A DNA stretch of 52,991 bases from Vogesella fluminis (GTDB taxonomy: Bacteria > Pseudomonadota > Gammaproteobacteria > Burkholderiales > Chromobacteriaceae): assembly GCF_014652335.1 (NCBI RefSeq), contig NZ_BMYP01000023.1:1-52991 (forward strand). Direction: 5' to 3'. The position numbers and the translations under genes are program-made. Shown piece by piece: positions 15,580 through 24,135 of the stretch. The stretch's first letter is position 1, and each line of letters starts with the position of its first letter. A model generated the notes under the pieces. That model did no database searches. It worked only from the letters and a program-made list of their open reading frames with translations, and had not been told where the DNA came from.

Positions 15580-17316
15580 ATGAACAGCAAGTTGGCAGGG
15601 CATCTGCTGGTGGAGTGCCTGGTGGCACAGGGTGTGGACATCGCTTTTGGCGTGCCGGGCGAAAGCTACCTGGCGGTGCTGGACGGCTTCTATCGCAGCC
15701 GCGAGCAGATCCGCTTCGTGGCCTGCCGTAACGAAGGCGGCGCCGCCTTCATGGCCGAGGCGCACGGCAAGCTCACCCGTCGCCCCGGCGTGTGCCTGGT
15801 GACGCGCGGCCCCGGGGCCACCAACGCCAGCATCGGCGTACACACCGCGTTCCAGGATTCCACCCCCATGGTGCTGCTGGTCGGTGACGTGGGCAGCGAT
15901 TGCCGCGACCGCGAAGCGTTCCAGGAAATGGACTACAGCGTGTACTTCGGTCCGTCCACCAAGGGCATGGCCAAGCGGGTGGAGCGCATCGACGACGCCA
16001 ACCGCATCCCGGAATACATCAGCCGCGCCTTCGCCACCGCCATGAACGGCCGTCCCGGCCCGGTAGTGCTGGTGTTGCCGGAAGACATGCTGGTGCAGCC
16101 GGTGGCCGACAGCCTGCAGCCGCTGCCACGGGTGGAAGCCGTAGCGCCGTTCCCGGACCCGGCCGGCATCGCCGCGCTGCAACGCCTGCTGGAGCAGGCC
16201 GAACGCCCGCTGATCATTGCTGGCGGCAGTGGCTGGGATGCCGCAGGCGCCGCCGCGCTGCAAGCCTTTGCCGAGCGCTGGCAGCTGCCGGTGGGCAACG
16301 CCTTCCGCTTCCAGGACACGTTCGACAACCATCACCCGCTGTATGCCGGCGACGTCGGTATCGGTATCAACCCTCTGCTTGCGGCCAACATCCGTAACAG
16401 CGACCTGATCATCGCCATCGGCGCCCGGCTGGGCGAGATGACCACCGGCGGCTACACCCTGCTGCAGGCGCCGCGCAGCCAGCAGCAACTGGTGCACATC
16501 CTGCCGCAGGGCGATGAACTGGACCGCGTCTACCAGGCCGACGTGGCGATCCAGTCCGGCGTCAACGCCGCCGCCCAGGCACTGGCCGCATTACCATCTC
16601 CGGTGGCGGCCCCGGCTGCTGCGCCGCGCTGGCAGGCCTGGAGCCGGCAGCTGAACGCCGACTACCGCGCCAACCTGGTGCCGCAACGCCTGGCCGGGCT
16701 GAACGAAGGCATCAGCGGCGACATCGACCTGCCGCGCGTCATCGCCAGCCTGCAGCGCCAGCTGCCGGCCGATGCGGTCATCACCAACGGCGCCGGCAAC
16801 TTCGCCAGCTGGATCCACCGCTACTTCCAGTACCACGGCGTGGTGAAAGGCCACAAAACCCAGCTGGCACCCACCAACGGCGCCATGGGCTACGGCGTGC
16901 CGGCCGGCATTGCGGCCAACCTCGCCACCGGCCGCACCGCCTTCACCATCGCCGGTGACGGCGACTTCCTGATGAACGGCCAGGAACTGGCCACCGCGCT
17001 GCAGCACGGCGGCAAATCCATCATCCTGCTGCTCAACAACGGCGTGTACGGCACCATCCGCATGCACCAGGAACGCGAGTACCCCAACCGCATCAGCGGC
17101 ACCCAGCTGGGCAACCCGGATTTCTGCCAGTTGGCCAGCGCCTATGGCTACGCCGCCGAGCGCATCGCCAGCAACGACGAGTTCGACGCGGCACTGGGAC
17201 GCGCACTGGCACACCCGAACGGCACGCTGCTGGAAATCCGCCTGCCGCCGGACATCATCAGCACCCGCGCCACGCTGTCCACCATCACTGAGCAGGCCCT
17301 GCAGCGCGCCAGGTAA
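15580..17316 (+). CDS. Thiamine-diphosphate enzyme, acetolactate synthase-like
   Basis: 578 residues with the three-domain ThDP decarboxylase layout. The N-terminal PYR domain holds the catalytic Glu52 (CRNEGGAAFMAEAHG), a central domain follows, and the C-terminal PP domain has the thiamine motif GDGDFLMNGQELATAL ending in LLNNGVYG. This suits acetolactate synthase large-subunit-like or related 2-ketoacid decarboxylating enzymes. No small regulatory subunit gene is adjacent, so it is probably not the main biosynthetic IlvB; a catabolic role is possible. ATG 15580 follows AAAAGGG. It carries DUS-like copies at 16380 and 16911. The divergent LysR gene probably controls it. Confidence 0.85.
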   Translation: MNSKLAGHLLVECLVAQGVDIAFGVPGESYLAVLDGFYRSREQIRFVACRNEGGAAFMAEAHGKLTRRPGVCLVTRGPGATNASIGVHTAFQDSTPMVLLVGDVGSDCRDREAFQEMDYSVYFGPSTKGMAKRVERIDDANRIPEYISRAFATAMNGRPGPVVLVLPEDMLVQPVADSLQPLPRVEAVAPFPDPAGIAALQRLLEQAERPLIIAGGSGWDAAGAAALQAFAERWQLPVGNAFRFQDTFDNHHPLYAGDVGIGINPLLAANIRNSDLIIAIGARLGEMTTGGYTLLQAPRSQQQLVHILPQGDELDRVYQADVAIQSGVNAAAQALAALPSPVAAPAAAPRWQAWSRQLNADYRANLVPQRLAGLNEGISGDIDLPRVIASLQRQLPADAVITNGAGNFASWIHRYFQYHGVVKGHKTQLAPTNGAMGYGVPAGIAANLATGRTAFTIAGDGDFLMNGQELATALQHGGKSIILLLNNGVYGTIRMHQEREYPNRISGTQLGNPDFCQLASAYGYAAERIASNDEFDAALGRALAHPNGTLLEIRLPPDIISTRATLSTITEQALQRAR

Positions 17317-17334
17317 GCATCTTCATCAAACCGC

Positions 17335-17382
17335 TGCCGCTGGTGTGCGGGCTGTTTGCCCGGCCGCACCAGCGGCTTTGTC
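17335..17382. terminator. Hairpin between convergent genes
   Basis: GCCGCTGGTG and CACCAGCGGC pair around a GC-rich internal region, followed by TTTGT. It lies between the ThDP enzyme stop and the stop of the convergent RNase-like gene. The T-run is short, so efficiency is uncertain. Confidence 0.5.
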
Positions 17383-17401
17383 ATGTCTGCCGGTGGCGCC
17401 G

Positions 17402-18760
17402 CTACAGCGCAACACGCTGCTGGTGTTCCGGCACCGCCACGTTCCAGTGCAGCTCCAGGCTGATGCGGCGGCGCAGCGCGTCGGCGGCGGCCGGCTCGCC
17501 GTGGATCACGAATACCTGCTGCGGCGCGGTGTTGAAGCCCTGCAGCCAGTGCAGGATCTCGTTGCTGTCGGCGTGGGCGGACAGGTGCTCCAGCGCCACC
17601 ACTTCGGCCTTGATCGGCACGTCCTGACCGTGGATGCGCACCGAGCCGGCGCCGGCCACGATCAGCGCGCCGCGGGTGCCGCCGGCCTGGAAGCCGGAAA
17701 ACAGCAGCGTGTTGCGCGTATTGGGCGCGAACGCCTTCAGGTGATGCAGCACGCGGCCGCCGGTGGCCATGCCGCTGGCGGCGATGATGATCGCCGGTTC
17801 CTTGCTCTGGTTCAGGCGCTTGGATTCCTCGACCGAGCGCACGATGTGGGCGACGCGGCACATGCCCTCGCACTCGCTCTGCGACAGTTTGTGCAGGTGG
17901 TGGAACTGCTGGTACAGCGCGGTGACATCGCTGGCCATCGGGCTGTTGAGATAGACCGGCAGCTGTTGCGGGATGCGGCCGCGCTGCTTCAGTTTGTAGA
18001 TGTAGTACATCAGCAGCTGGGCGCGGGCGACGGCAAAGGACGGGATCACGGTGATGCCGTGGCGGCCCGCGGTGCGGTTGATGATCTCGGCGAGGAGGTC
18101 TTCCACCGGCTCGGCGGGGTGAGTGCGGTCGCCGTAGGTGGATTCCACCAGCAGGTAGTCGGCGTGGCGCACCGGCTGCGGTGGCGGCATGATCGGGTCG
18201 TGCTGGCGGCCGAGGTCGCCGGAGCAGACCAGGGTTTTGCCTTCGGCCTCGATGGTGACGCTGGCGGCGCCGAGGATGTGGCCGGCCGGGCGCAGCAGCA
18301 GGTGGATGTCGGGGAAGATTTCGCGGCGCTGGTTGAACGGCAGCGGCCGCAGGTAGGCCAGCGCGCGTTCGGCGTCGGCCTCGGTGTACAGCGGCAGCGC
18401 CGGCTGGTGCTTGGAGTAGCCGCGGCGGTTGGCGTATTCGGCTTCTTCTTCCTGCAGGTAGCCGCTGTCGGGCAGCAGGATCGCGGCCAGCTCGCAGCTG
18501 GCCTCGGTGGCGTACACCGGGCCGCGAAAGCCGTCGCGTACCAGCGCCGGCAGGTAGCCGCTGTGGTCGAGGTGGGCGTGGCTGAGCACCACGGCGTCGA
18601 GATCGGCCGGGGCGAACGGCAGCCCGGCCCAGTTGCGCAGCCGCAGCTGCTTGTAGCCCTGGAACAGGCCGCAATCGAGCAGGATCTTGCGGCCGCTGCA
18701 CTCCAGCAGATACTTGCTGCCGGTGACGGTGCCGGCGGCGCCGAGAAAGGTGAGGTGCAT
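17402..18760 (-). CDS. Beta-CASP metallo-beta-lactamase fold RNase-like protein
   Basis: 452 residues. The N-terminal MBL motifs are TFLGAAGTVTGSKYLL, HAHLDHSGYLP (motif 2), GHILGAASV and SGDLGRQHDP (motif 4). The beta-CASP insertion and C-terminal SGMATGGRVLHHL, then LSAHADSNEILHW (motifs B and C region), are present. Relatives are ribonucleases or RNA-processing factors of the CPSF73/YSH1-like bacterial group. The substrate is not known. GGAAAC precedes ATG 18760. Between it and the chemoreceptor stop is a 249-bp gap with an intrinsic terminator at 18955. Confidence 0.9.
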   Translation of the reverse strand: MHLTFLGAAGTVTGSKYLLECSGRKILLDCGLFQGYKQLRLRNWAGLPFAPADLDAVVLSHAHLDHSGYLPALVRDGFRGPVYATEASCELAAILLPDSGYLQEEEAEYANRRGYSKHQPALPLYTEADAERALAYLRPLPFNQRREIFPDIHLLLRPAGHILGAASVTIEAEGKTLVCSGDLGRQHDPIMPPPQPVRHADYLLVESTYGDRTHPAEPVEDLLAEIINRTAGRHGITVIPSFAVARAQLLMYYIYKLKQRGRIPQQLPVYLNSPMASDVTALYQQFHHLHKLSQSECEGMCRVAHIVRSVEESKRLNQSKEPAIIIAASGMATGGRVLHHLKAFAPNTRNTLLFSGFQAGGTRGALIVAGAGSVRIHGQDVPIKAEVVALEHLSAHADSNEILHWLQGFNTAPQQVFVIHGEPAAADALRRRISLELHWNVAVPEHQQRVAL

Positions 18761-18954
18761 GAGCGTTTCCTGTGCCGCTGGGGCGCTGGTGGCTGGGGCC
18801 GCACAGCGGGGCGGCGCGACGGTTCACTCTTATATATAGAGAGTCGCCGCGCGGGCGGTGAGGCCGATTGACGATGGCCGGCACCGGCTGGCCGTGTCAG
18901 GGCCGGTGAACAGGAGGCAGTGCGGAAGGCGGCCGAGGTGGGGCCAAAAGCAAA

Positions 18955-18990
18955 AAGGTTGGCCGCAGCGCGGACGCTGCGGCCAACCTT
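18955..18990 (-). terminator. Chemoreceptor terminator built from an inverted DUS-like pair
   Basis: AAGGTTGGCCGCAGCG and CGCTGCGGCCAACCTT form a perfect 16-bp stem with a 4-nt loop. Read on the minus strand, the stem is followed by TTTTTGCTTTT, so it is a textbook intrinsic terminator 20 bp after the chemoreceptor stop. Two dispersed words supply most of the stem. Confidence 0.85.
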
Positions 18991-19009
18991 GTCATGCGGC
19001 GGATAGCGC

Positions 19010-20896
19010 TCAGAGGCGGAAGCGCGCCACCATGCCGTGCAGGTGATTGGACAGCTGGTGCAGTTCGTCCACGGTGCGGGTGGCACTCTGCACCGCCTGG
19101 TCGGTTTCGATCGCCATGTGGTTGGCGGTCTCTGCCGCGCGCGCCATGTCGGTGGTGGCGATCGACTGTTCACGGGTGGCGTCGGCGATGTCGCGGATGG
19201 TGAGCACCACGCGCGACACCTCGTCCTCAATGCCGGCCATCTGCCCGGCGACCTGGCGCGAGGCGCTGACCCCGTGCTGCACCGATTGCCGGGTGTCTTC
19301 CATGCCGCCCAGCGCCGATTCCACATCGTGATGGGTGGCGTCGATCAGCTCGCCGATCTCCACCGTAGCCTTGGCGGTGCGCTCGGCCAGCTTGCGCACC
19401 TCGTCGGCCACCACCGCGAAGCCGCGTCCGGTCTCGCCGGCGCGCGCCGCCTCGATCGCCGCGTTCAGCGCCAGCAGGTTGGTCTGGTCGGCAATGTCCT
19501 TGATCACACTGATGATCTGGTCCATCTGTGCCGAACGCTGTCCCAGCGCGCCGAGGGTGGTGGCCAGCTGGCCGACCTGGCCGGCGATGCGCTCGATGCC
19601 GCCGGCCAGCTCGCCCACCGCCTGCGCCGACTGGCGCGAGGTCTGCCCGGTCTGCACCACCACCTCTTCCGCCGAGGTGGCGTTGCCGGCGATGTGGTTG
19701 ATGCTGACGGTGATCTGTTCGATGGTGGCGGCGGTGGCGCTGGAGGCGTCGGCCTGCTGCTTCGAATCGCTGGCCAGCTGGCGGGTGATGCCGTTCAGCG
19801 CGTCGATGCCGCCGTTGAGCGATACCGAGTGCTCGCGCACTTCCAGGAACATCTGTCGCAGGCTGCCGATGAAGCGGTTGAACGCCTCGGCGGTCTGGCC
19901 GATTTCGTCCTGCTTGTCCACCACCAGCTGGTGGGTCAGGTCGCCGTCGCCGGTGGCGACATCCAGCAGCGCATCGCGCAGCCGCACCAGGCTGGCCAGC
20001 AGGCGGGTGAGGGCGAAGTTGGCCAGCACGATGCCGATCACCGCGACCGCGAGGCCGGCCAGCACCAGCGTCAGCAGCAGCTGGTTCAGCGGCGCCAGCA
20101 TTACGTCCTTCTCCACCACCGTGCCCAGCACCCAGTCGCTGCCGGCGACGCTGGCGACCTCGGCGTAGTGGCTGCGGCCATCGATCTCCACTTCATGCAG
20201 CGTCGGGCTGTTGCCGGCGGCGCTCACCAGCGCGGGGTCAAAGCCCGGCATCACCTCGGCCACCGGCTTGAGGGTGGAACCGGCCGCCGGGTGGCTGACG
20301 ATCTTGCCGTCGCGCGTGACCAGGAAGGCATAACCGTCGCCGCGCAGCCTGATCGCCTTCACCACAGCGGTCAGCCCGTCCAGCGCGATGTCGCCGCCGA
20401 CCACGCCGATCTGCGCGCCGCCGCGCAGGATCGGGCTGGCCACGGTCACGCCCAGCTTCTGTGTGCTGCTGAACACGTAGGGCGCGGTGACGGCAGCGCC
20501 TCTTTGTGCAGTCGCCAGCTGGTACCACGGCCGCGCGGTCGGGTCATAGCCGTCGGCCGGCTGTTTGTCAGGTGTGTGGTAGTGCATCGCCTTGTCGGCG
20601 TAGCCGGCGAACAGCTGGTCGAAGTGACCGGCGTCCTTGCCCTGCTGCAGGAACGGGTAGGGCGCGCTGGCATCGACATCGGCGAGGCGGTTGGCTGTTG
20701 ACTCGATGGCGTCGCGGCGCTGGGCCAGCCAGCGGCCGAGCGCCTCGCCGTTGCCGGCGATGGCGGCGTCCAGCTCCTGCTGCACGCCGTGGATGATCTC
20801 GCCGCGCATGCGCTGGTAGGAGAGCGCGGACAGCAGCGCGATGGCAATCGCCAGCAGGATGGCGACAAAAAACAGGAGTCGCTGTTTCAATGACAT
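19010..20896 (-). CDS. Methyl-accepting chemotaxis protein
   Basis: 628 residues. TM1 (about residues 7-27) is followed by a periplasmic dCache-type sensor ([39 protein letters not shown]); then TM2 (about 280-305), a HAMP linker and the cytoplasmic signalling domain with the hairpin tip [29 protein letters not shown]-type cache domains often bind amino acids or small carboxylates; the ligand here is unknown. ATG 20896 is preferred because GAGGAA lies just upstream; a longer frame lacks a ribosome site. It signals through CheW/CheA, which are not in the window. Confidence 0.94.
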   Translation of the reverse strand: MSLKQRLLFFVAILLAIAIALLSALSYQRMRGEIIHGVQQELDAAIAGNGEALGRWLAQRRDAIESTANRLADVDASAPYPFLQQGKDAGHFDQLFAGYADKAMHYHTPDKQPADGYDPTARPWYQLATAQRGAAVTAPYVFSSTQKLGVTVASPILRGGAQIGVVGGDIALDGLTAVVKAIRLRGDGYAFLVTRDGKIVSHPAAGSTLKPVAEVMPGFDPALVSAAGNSPTLHEVEIDGRSHYAEVASVAGSDWVLGTVVEKDVMLAPLNQLLLTLVLAGLAVAVIGIVLANFALTRLLASLVRLRDALLDVATGDGDLTHQLVVDKQDEIGQTAEAFNRFIGSLRQMFLEVREHSVSLNGGIDALNGITRQLASDSKQQADASSATAATIEQITVSINHIAGNATSAEEVVVQTGQTSRQSAQAVGELAGGIERIAGQVGQLATTLGALGQRSAQMDQIISVIKDIADQTNLLALNAAIEAARAGETGRGFAVVADEVRKLAERTAKATVEIGELIDATHHDVESALGGMEDTRQSVQHGVSASRQVAGQMAGIEDEVSRVVLTIRDIADATREQSIATTDMARAAETANHMAIETDQAVQSATRTVDELHQLSNHLHGMVARFRL

Positions 20897-21403
20897 GGTA
20901 TTCCTCGTGATAAGCATGGCAACGCGGCGGACCGGGTTGCCACAGGTGTTGACCGGATGCAGCACAGGCTGTTCCGGGCTATTTTATTGGTTTAATGACA
21001 AATGAGCGCGCAGAATGGTAAGGCATTGTGACAAGTTGCGCCAGTGTGACAGGCAGGCCCTGTGCTGCGCATGCAGCATTGCAGGAGTGTCGGTCAGTTT
21101 GATGACAGCGCGCGGCGCATGGGCAGCCCAGGGTTGGCCGCATGTGGTGGTGGCAGCCGGCTGCTTTACCCATCTGAAGTCCTGAGCCGGCCGCTCTGAA
21201 CCGTAGGGTCTGTTGACGTTTCGTTTTGCGATCCACAAACGAAACGTCAACAGACCTTGGTATTCCTGCCGTGCGGCAGGGCGGGCAATGGCGTAATAAG
21301 AAAAATAAAACTATTCGAAAAAAACAATCAATTGGAATTTGCTATTGCTATCCGGCATCATCCATCCGTCGATAACGACTAACCCAATGCCAAGGAGCGA
21401 AGC
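20897..21403. promoter_or_regulatory. Divergent gap, chemoreceptor / ahpC
   Basis: 507 bp without a credible gene. It contains a DUS-like copy at 21133, the palindromic repeat at 21207-21256, and an AT-rich stretch (21296-21360) just before ahpC that is the likely ahpC promoter. CTAT and ATTG-type words there could belong to an OxyR site, but I cannot fit the full four-part spacing. Confidence 0.4.
21207..21256. repeat. Long perfect palindrome, GTTGACGTTTCG family
   Basis: GGTCTGTTGACGTTTCGTTT (21207-21226) pairs perfectly with 21237-21256 across a 10-nt centre. The right half plus centre, read on the minus strand, matches 1341-1366 over 26 bases. The element looks like two ends of a short mobile repeat joined head to head. 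Confidence 0.7.
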
Positions 21404-21967
21404 ATGTCCATCATCAACAGCCAGATCAAACCGTTTGCCAGCAAAGCCTTCCATAACGGCCAGTTCATCGACGTGACCGACCAAACCCTGCTGGGCAAAT
21501 GGTCTGTTGTCTTCTTCTACCCGGCCGACTTCACCTTCGTGTGCCCGACCGAGCTGGGCGACCTGGCTGACCTGTACCCGGAATTCCAGAAGCTGGGCGT
21601 GGAGATCTACTCGGTGTCCACCGACACCCACTTCACCCACAAGGCGTGGCATGACACGTCCGACACCATCAAGAAGATCCAGTACCCGATGCTGGCCGAC
21701 CCGACCCACCTGATCGCCCGCAACTTCGGCGTGCTGATCGAGGAAGCCGGCCTCGCCGACCGCGGCACCTTCGTGATCGACCCGGCAGGCAAGATCCAGA
21801 TCGTGGAAATCAACGCCGGTGGCGTGGGGCGCGATGCCGCCGAGCTGCTGCGCAAGGTGAAGGCCGCCCAGTACGTGGCCGCGCACCCGGGCGAAGTGTG
21901 CCCGGCCAAGTGGCAGGAAGGCGATGCCACCTTGGCACCATCGCTGGACCTGGTCGGCAAAATCTGA
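21404..21967 (+). CDS. ahpC: Alkyl hydroperoxide reductase peroxiredoxin subunit
   Basis: A 187-residue typical 2-Cys peroxiredoxin that reduces hydrogen peroxide and organic peroxides. The peroxidatic Cys47 is in [12 protein letters not shown] and the resolving Cys166 in GEVCPAKWQ. The length equals E. coli AhpC. CAAGGAGCGAAGC precedes ATG 21404. ahpF follows 160 bp downstream with its own ribosome site, and a DUS-like copy (22074) lies in the gap. An AT-rich promoter region precedes it. Confidence 0.97.
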   Translation: MSIINSQIKPFASKAFHNGQFIDVTDQTLLGKWSVVFFYPADFTFVCPTELGDLADLYPEFQKLGVEIYSVSTDTHFTHKAWHDTSDTIKKIQYPMLADPTHLIARNFGVLIEEAGLADRGTFVIDPAGKIQIVEINAGGVGRDAAELLRKVKAAQYVAAHPGEVCPAKWQEGDATLAPSLDLVGKI

Positions 21968-22127
21968 GTTTCCGCCGCGCTGCTCCGGCAGCGCCCCGGC
22001 AAGCCGGCTGACTCTCTCCGGCCGGTTTGCCAATCACCCGACATTCATTGCCGGGTGCCCCGGAAAACGGCCTTGCGGCCAACCTTGGGGCCGCTTTCCC
22101 GGGTACCCGTATACCAAGGAGCACATC

Positions 22128-23702
22128 ATGCTGGACAACACTATCAAGACCCAACTGCAAGCTTACCTGACCAAGTTGCAACAGCCGATCGAGCTGGTGG
22201 CCAGCCTGGGCGCCGGCGCCAAGGACGAAGAAGTGCGCGGCCTGCTGGCCGACATCGCCGGCCTGTCCGACAAGGTCAGCGTGCATTTTGACGGCACGGC
22301 CAGCCGCCAGCCGTCGTTCACCGTTGGCCGCAAGGGTGAAGACACGGCCCGCGTGCAGTTTGTCGGCGTACCGCTGGGCCACGAATTCACCTCGCTGGTG
22401 CTGGCACTGCTGCAGGTGGGCGGCCATCCGTCCAAGGCCGGACAGGAGCTGATTGCCCAGATCAAGGACCTGGGCGGCGAATACCGCTTCGAAACCTATA
22501 TCTCGCTGTCGTGCCAGAACTGCCCGGACGTGGTGCAGGCGCTGAACCTGATGGCGGTGCTCAACCCCGGCATCCGCCACAGCATGATCGACGGCGCGCT
22601 GTTCCAGGACGAGGTAGCCGCCCGCCAGATCATGTCGGTGCCGACCGTGTACCTGAATGGCGAGGTGTTCGGCCAGGGCCGCATGGGGCTGGAAGAGATC
22701 GTCGCCAGACTCGACACCGGCGCCGCGGCGCGCGAGGCGGAAAAAATCGCCAGTAAAGACGCGTTCGACGTGCTGGTGGTCGGCGGCGGCCCGGCTGGCG
22801 CCGCCGCCGCCATCTACACCGCGCGCAAGGGCATCCGCACCGGCGTGGTGGCCGAGCGCTTCGGCGGCCAGGTGCTGGATACCCTGGGCATCGAGAACTT
22901 CATTTCGGTGAAGGAAACCGAAGGCCCGAAACTGGCGCTGGCGCTGGAACAGCACGTGAAGGAGTACGACGTGGACGTGATGAACCTGCAGCGCGCCAGC
23001 AAGCTGGTTCCGGCCAGTGAAAGCGCCAGCGGGCTGACCGAAATCCAGCTGCAAAGCGGCGCCACGCTGCGCGCCAAAACCGTGATCATCGCCACCGGCG
23101 CGCGCTGGCGCGAAATGAACGTGCCGGGCGAACAGGAATACCGCAACAAGGGCGTGGCCTACTGCCCGCACTGCGACGGCCCGCTGTTCAAGGGCAAGCG
23201 TGTGGCGGTGGTGGGGGGCGGCAACTCCGGCGTGGAAGCGGCCATCGATCTCGCCGGCATCGTGTCGCATGTCACGCTGCTGGAATTCGGCGACGCCATG
23301 CGTGCCGACGCGGTGCTGCAGCACAAGCTGCGCAGCCTGCCCAACGTGACCATCATCCTGCAGGCGCAGACCACCGCAGTGACCGGCGACGGCGGCAAGG
23401 TGAACGGCATCGACTACATCGACCGTGCCGGCGGCGAGGCCCGCCATATCGAACTGGAAGGCATCTTCGTGCAGATCGGCCTGCTGCCGAATACCGGTTG
23501 GCTCAAGGGTTCGGTCGAGCTGTCCAGCCGTGGCGAGGTTCTGATCGGCCGCCAGCAGGACACCACCGTGCCCGGCGTGTTCGCCGCCGGTGACGTCACC
23601 GACGTGCCGTACAAGCAGATCATCATCGCCATGGGCGAGGGCGCCAAGGCCGCGCTCGGTGCCTTCGACCACCTGATCCGCAGCGGCGTCGCCGCAGGCT
23701 GA
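22128..23702 (+). CDS. ahpF: Alkyl hydroperoxide reductase flavoprotein subunit
   Basis: A 524-residue NADH:peroxiredoxin reductase that recycles AhpC. The N-terminal tandem thioredoxin-like domain has the CQNC pair Cys129/Cys132. Then come the FAD motif [12 protein letters not shown] (about 217-228), the redox pair Cys346/Cys349 in CPHCDGP, the NADH motif [12 protein letters not shown] and the C-terminal FAD motif [13 protein letters not shown] 22128 follows AAGGAGC. One DUS-like copy (22323) lies within the gene, and an inverted pair closes it. Confidence 0.97.
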   Translation: MLDNTIKTQLQAYLTKLQQPIELVASLGAGAKDEEVRGLLADIAGLSDKVSVHFDGTASRQPSFTVGRKGEDTARVQFVGVPLGHEFTSLVLALLQVGGHPSKAGQELIAQIKDLGGEYRFETYISLSCQNCPDVVQALNLMAVLNPGIRHSMIDGALFQDEVAARQIMSVPTVYLNGEVFGQGRMGLEEIVARLDTGAAAREAEKIASKDAFDVLVVGGGPAGAAAAIYTARKGIRTGVVAERFGGQVLDTLGIENFISVKETEGPKLALALEQHVKEYDVDVMNLQRASKLVPASESASGLTEIQLQSGATLRAKTVIIATGARWREMNVPGEQEYRNKGVAYCPHCDGPLFKGKRVAVVGGGNSGVEAAIDLAGIVSHVTLLEFGDAMRADAVLQHKLRSLPNVTIILQAQTTAVTGDGGKVNGIDYIDRAGGEARHIELEGIFVQIGLLPNTGWLKGSVELSSRGEVLIGRQQDTTVPGVFAAGDVTDVPYKQIIIAMGEGAKAALGAFDHLIRSGVAAG

Positions 23703-23706
23703 GCCC

Positions 23707-23735
23707 AAGGTTGGCCGCAGCCTGCGGCCAACCTT
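23707..23735. terminator. Inverted DUS-like pair after ahpF
   Basis: AAGGTTGGCCGCA and TGCGGCCAACCTT form a perfect 13-bp stem with a 3-nt loop, 5 bp after the ahpF stop. There is no T-run, but a second hairpin (CCCGCATCG / CGATGCGGG, 23762-23781) follows and is trailed by CCCTTTTT. Together they probably end the ahpCF transcript. Confidence 0.6.
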
Positions 23736-23781
23736 GTCATTCTGTCATCGCCAGAGCAAGCCCCGCATCGTTCGATGCGGG

Positions 23782-24135
23782 CATATCCCTTTTTATGGCG
23801 ATTGTTTGTCATGACATGTTTTTACCGGTACGGCTGCGATGGCGTACCTGGTATCGTTGCCGCCGGCTTGCGGCCAACCCTGGTGGTCGCGGCAAGGTTG
23901 GCCGCAACGGTGCTGCCGGACCGGATGGTTCGCGCCGGCTGCAGGATGCCGGGTGAAGATGGCCGCATTCGCGGTGCGGTATAAACGCCACGCCAGTCCG
24001 CAGCCGTTGGCATGAGCGGCGGCGGCTTCAGGTAACATGCATCCGGATGTGGTGCTTGGCGGTTGCGGCGGCATGGCCGCCTTGCCGCACCCCGCCGGTA
24101 TGCCGTACCGGTGTGCAACCAAGGATGAATGTGGC
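23782..24135. other. Gap before the GGDEF-EAL gene
   Basis: About 350 bp with no convincing reading frame. It holds two oppositely oriented DUS-like copies 28 bp apart (23869 and 23897), which could form a loose hairpin, and presumably the promoter of the downstream gene. I see no clear -35/-10 pair. Confidence 0.4.

Noticed and set aside
21296-21360. A full OxyR binding site before ahpC
   Set aside because: CTAT and ATTG words are present, but I could not fit the four ATAG/CTAT elements with 7-bp spacing, so I only call it an AT-rich promoter region.
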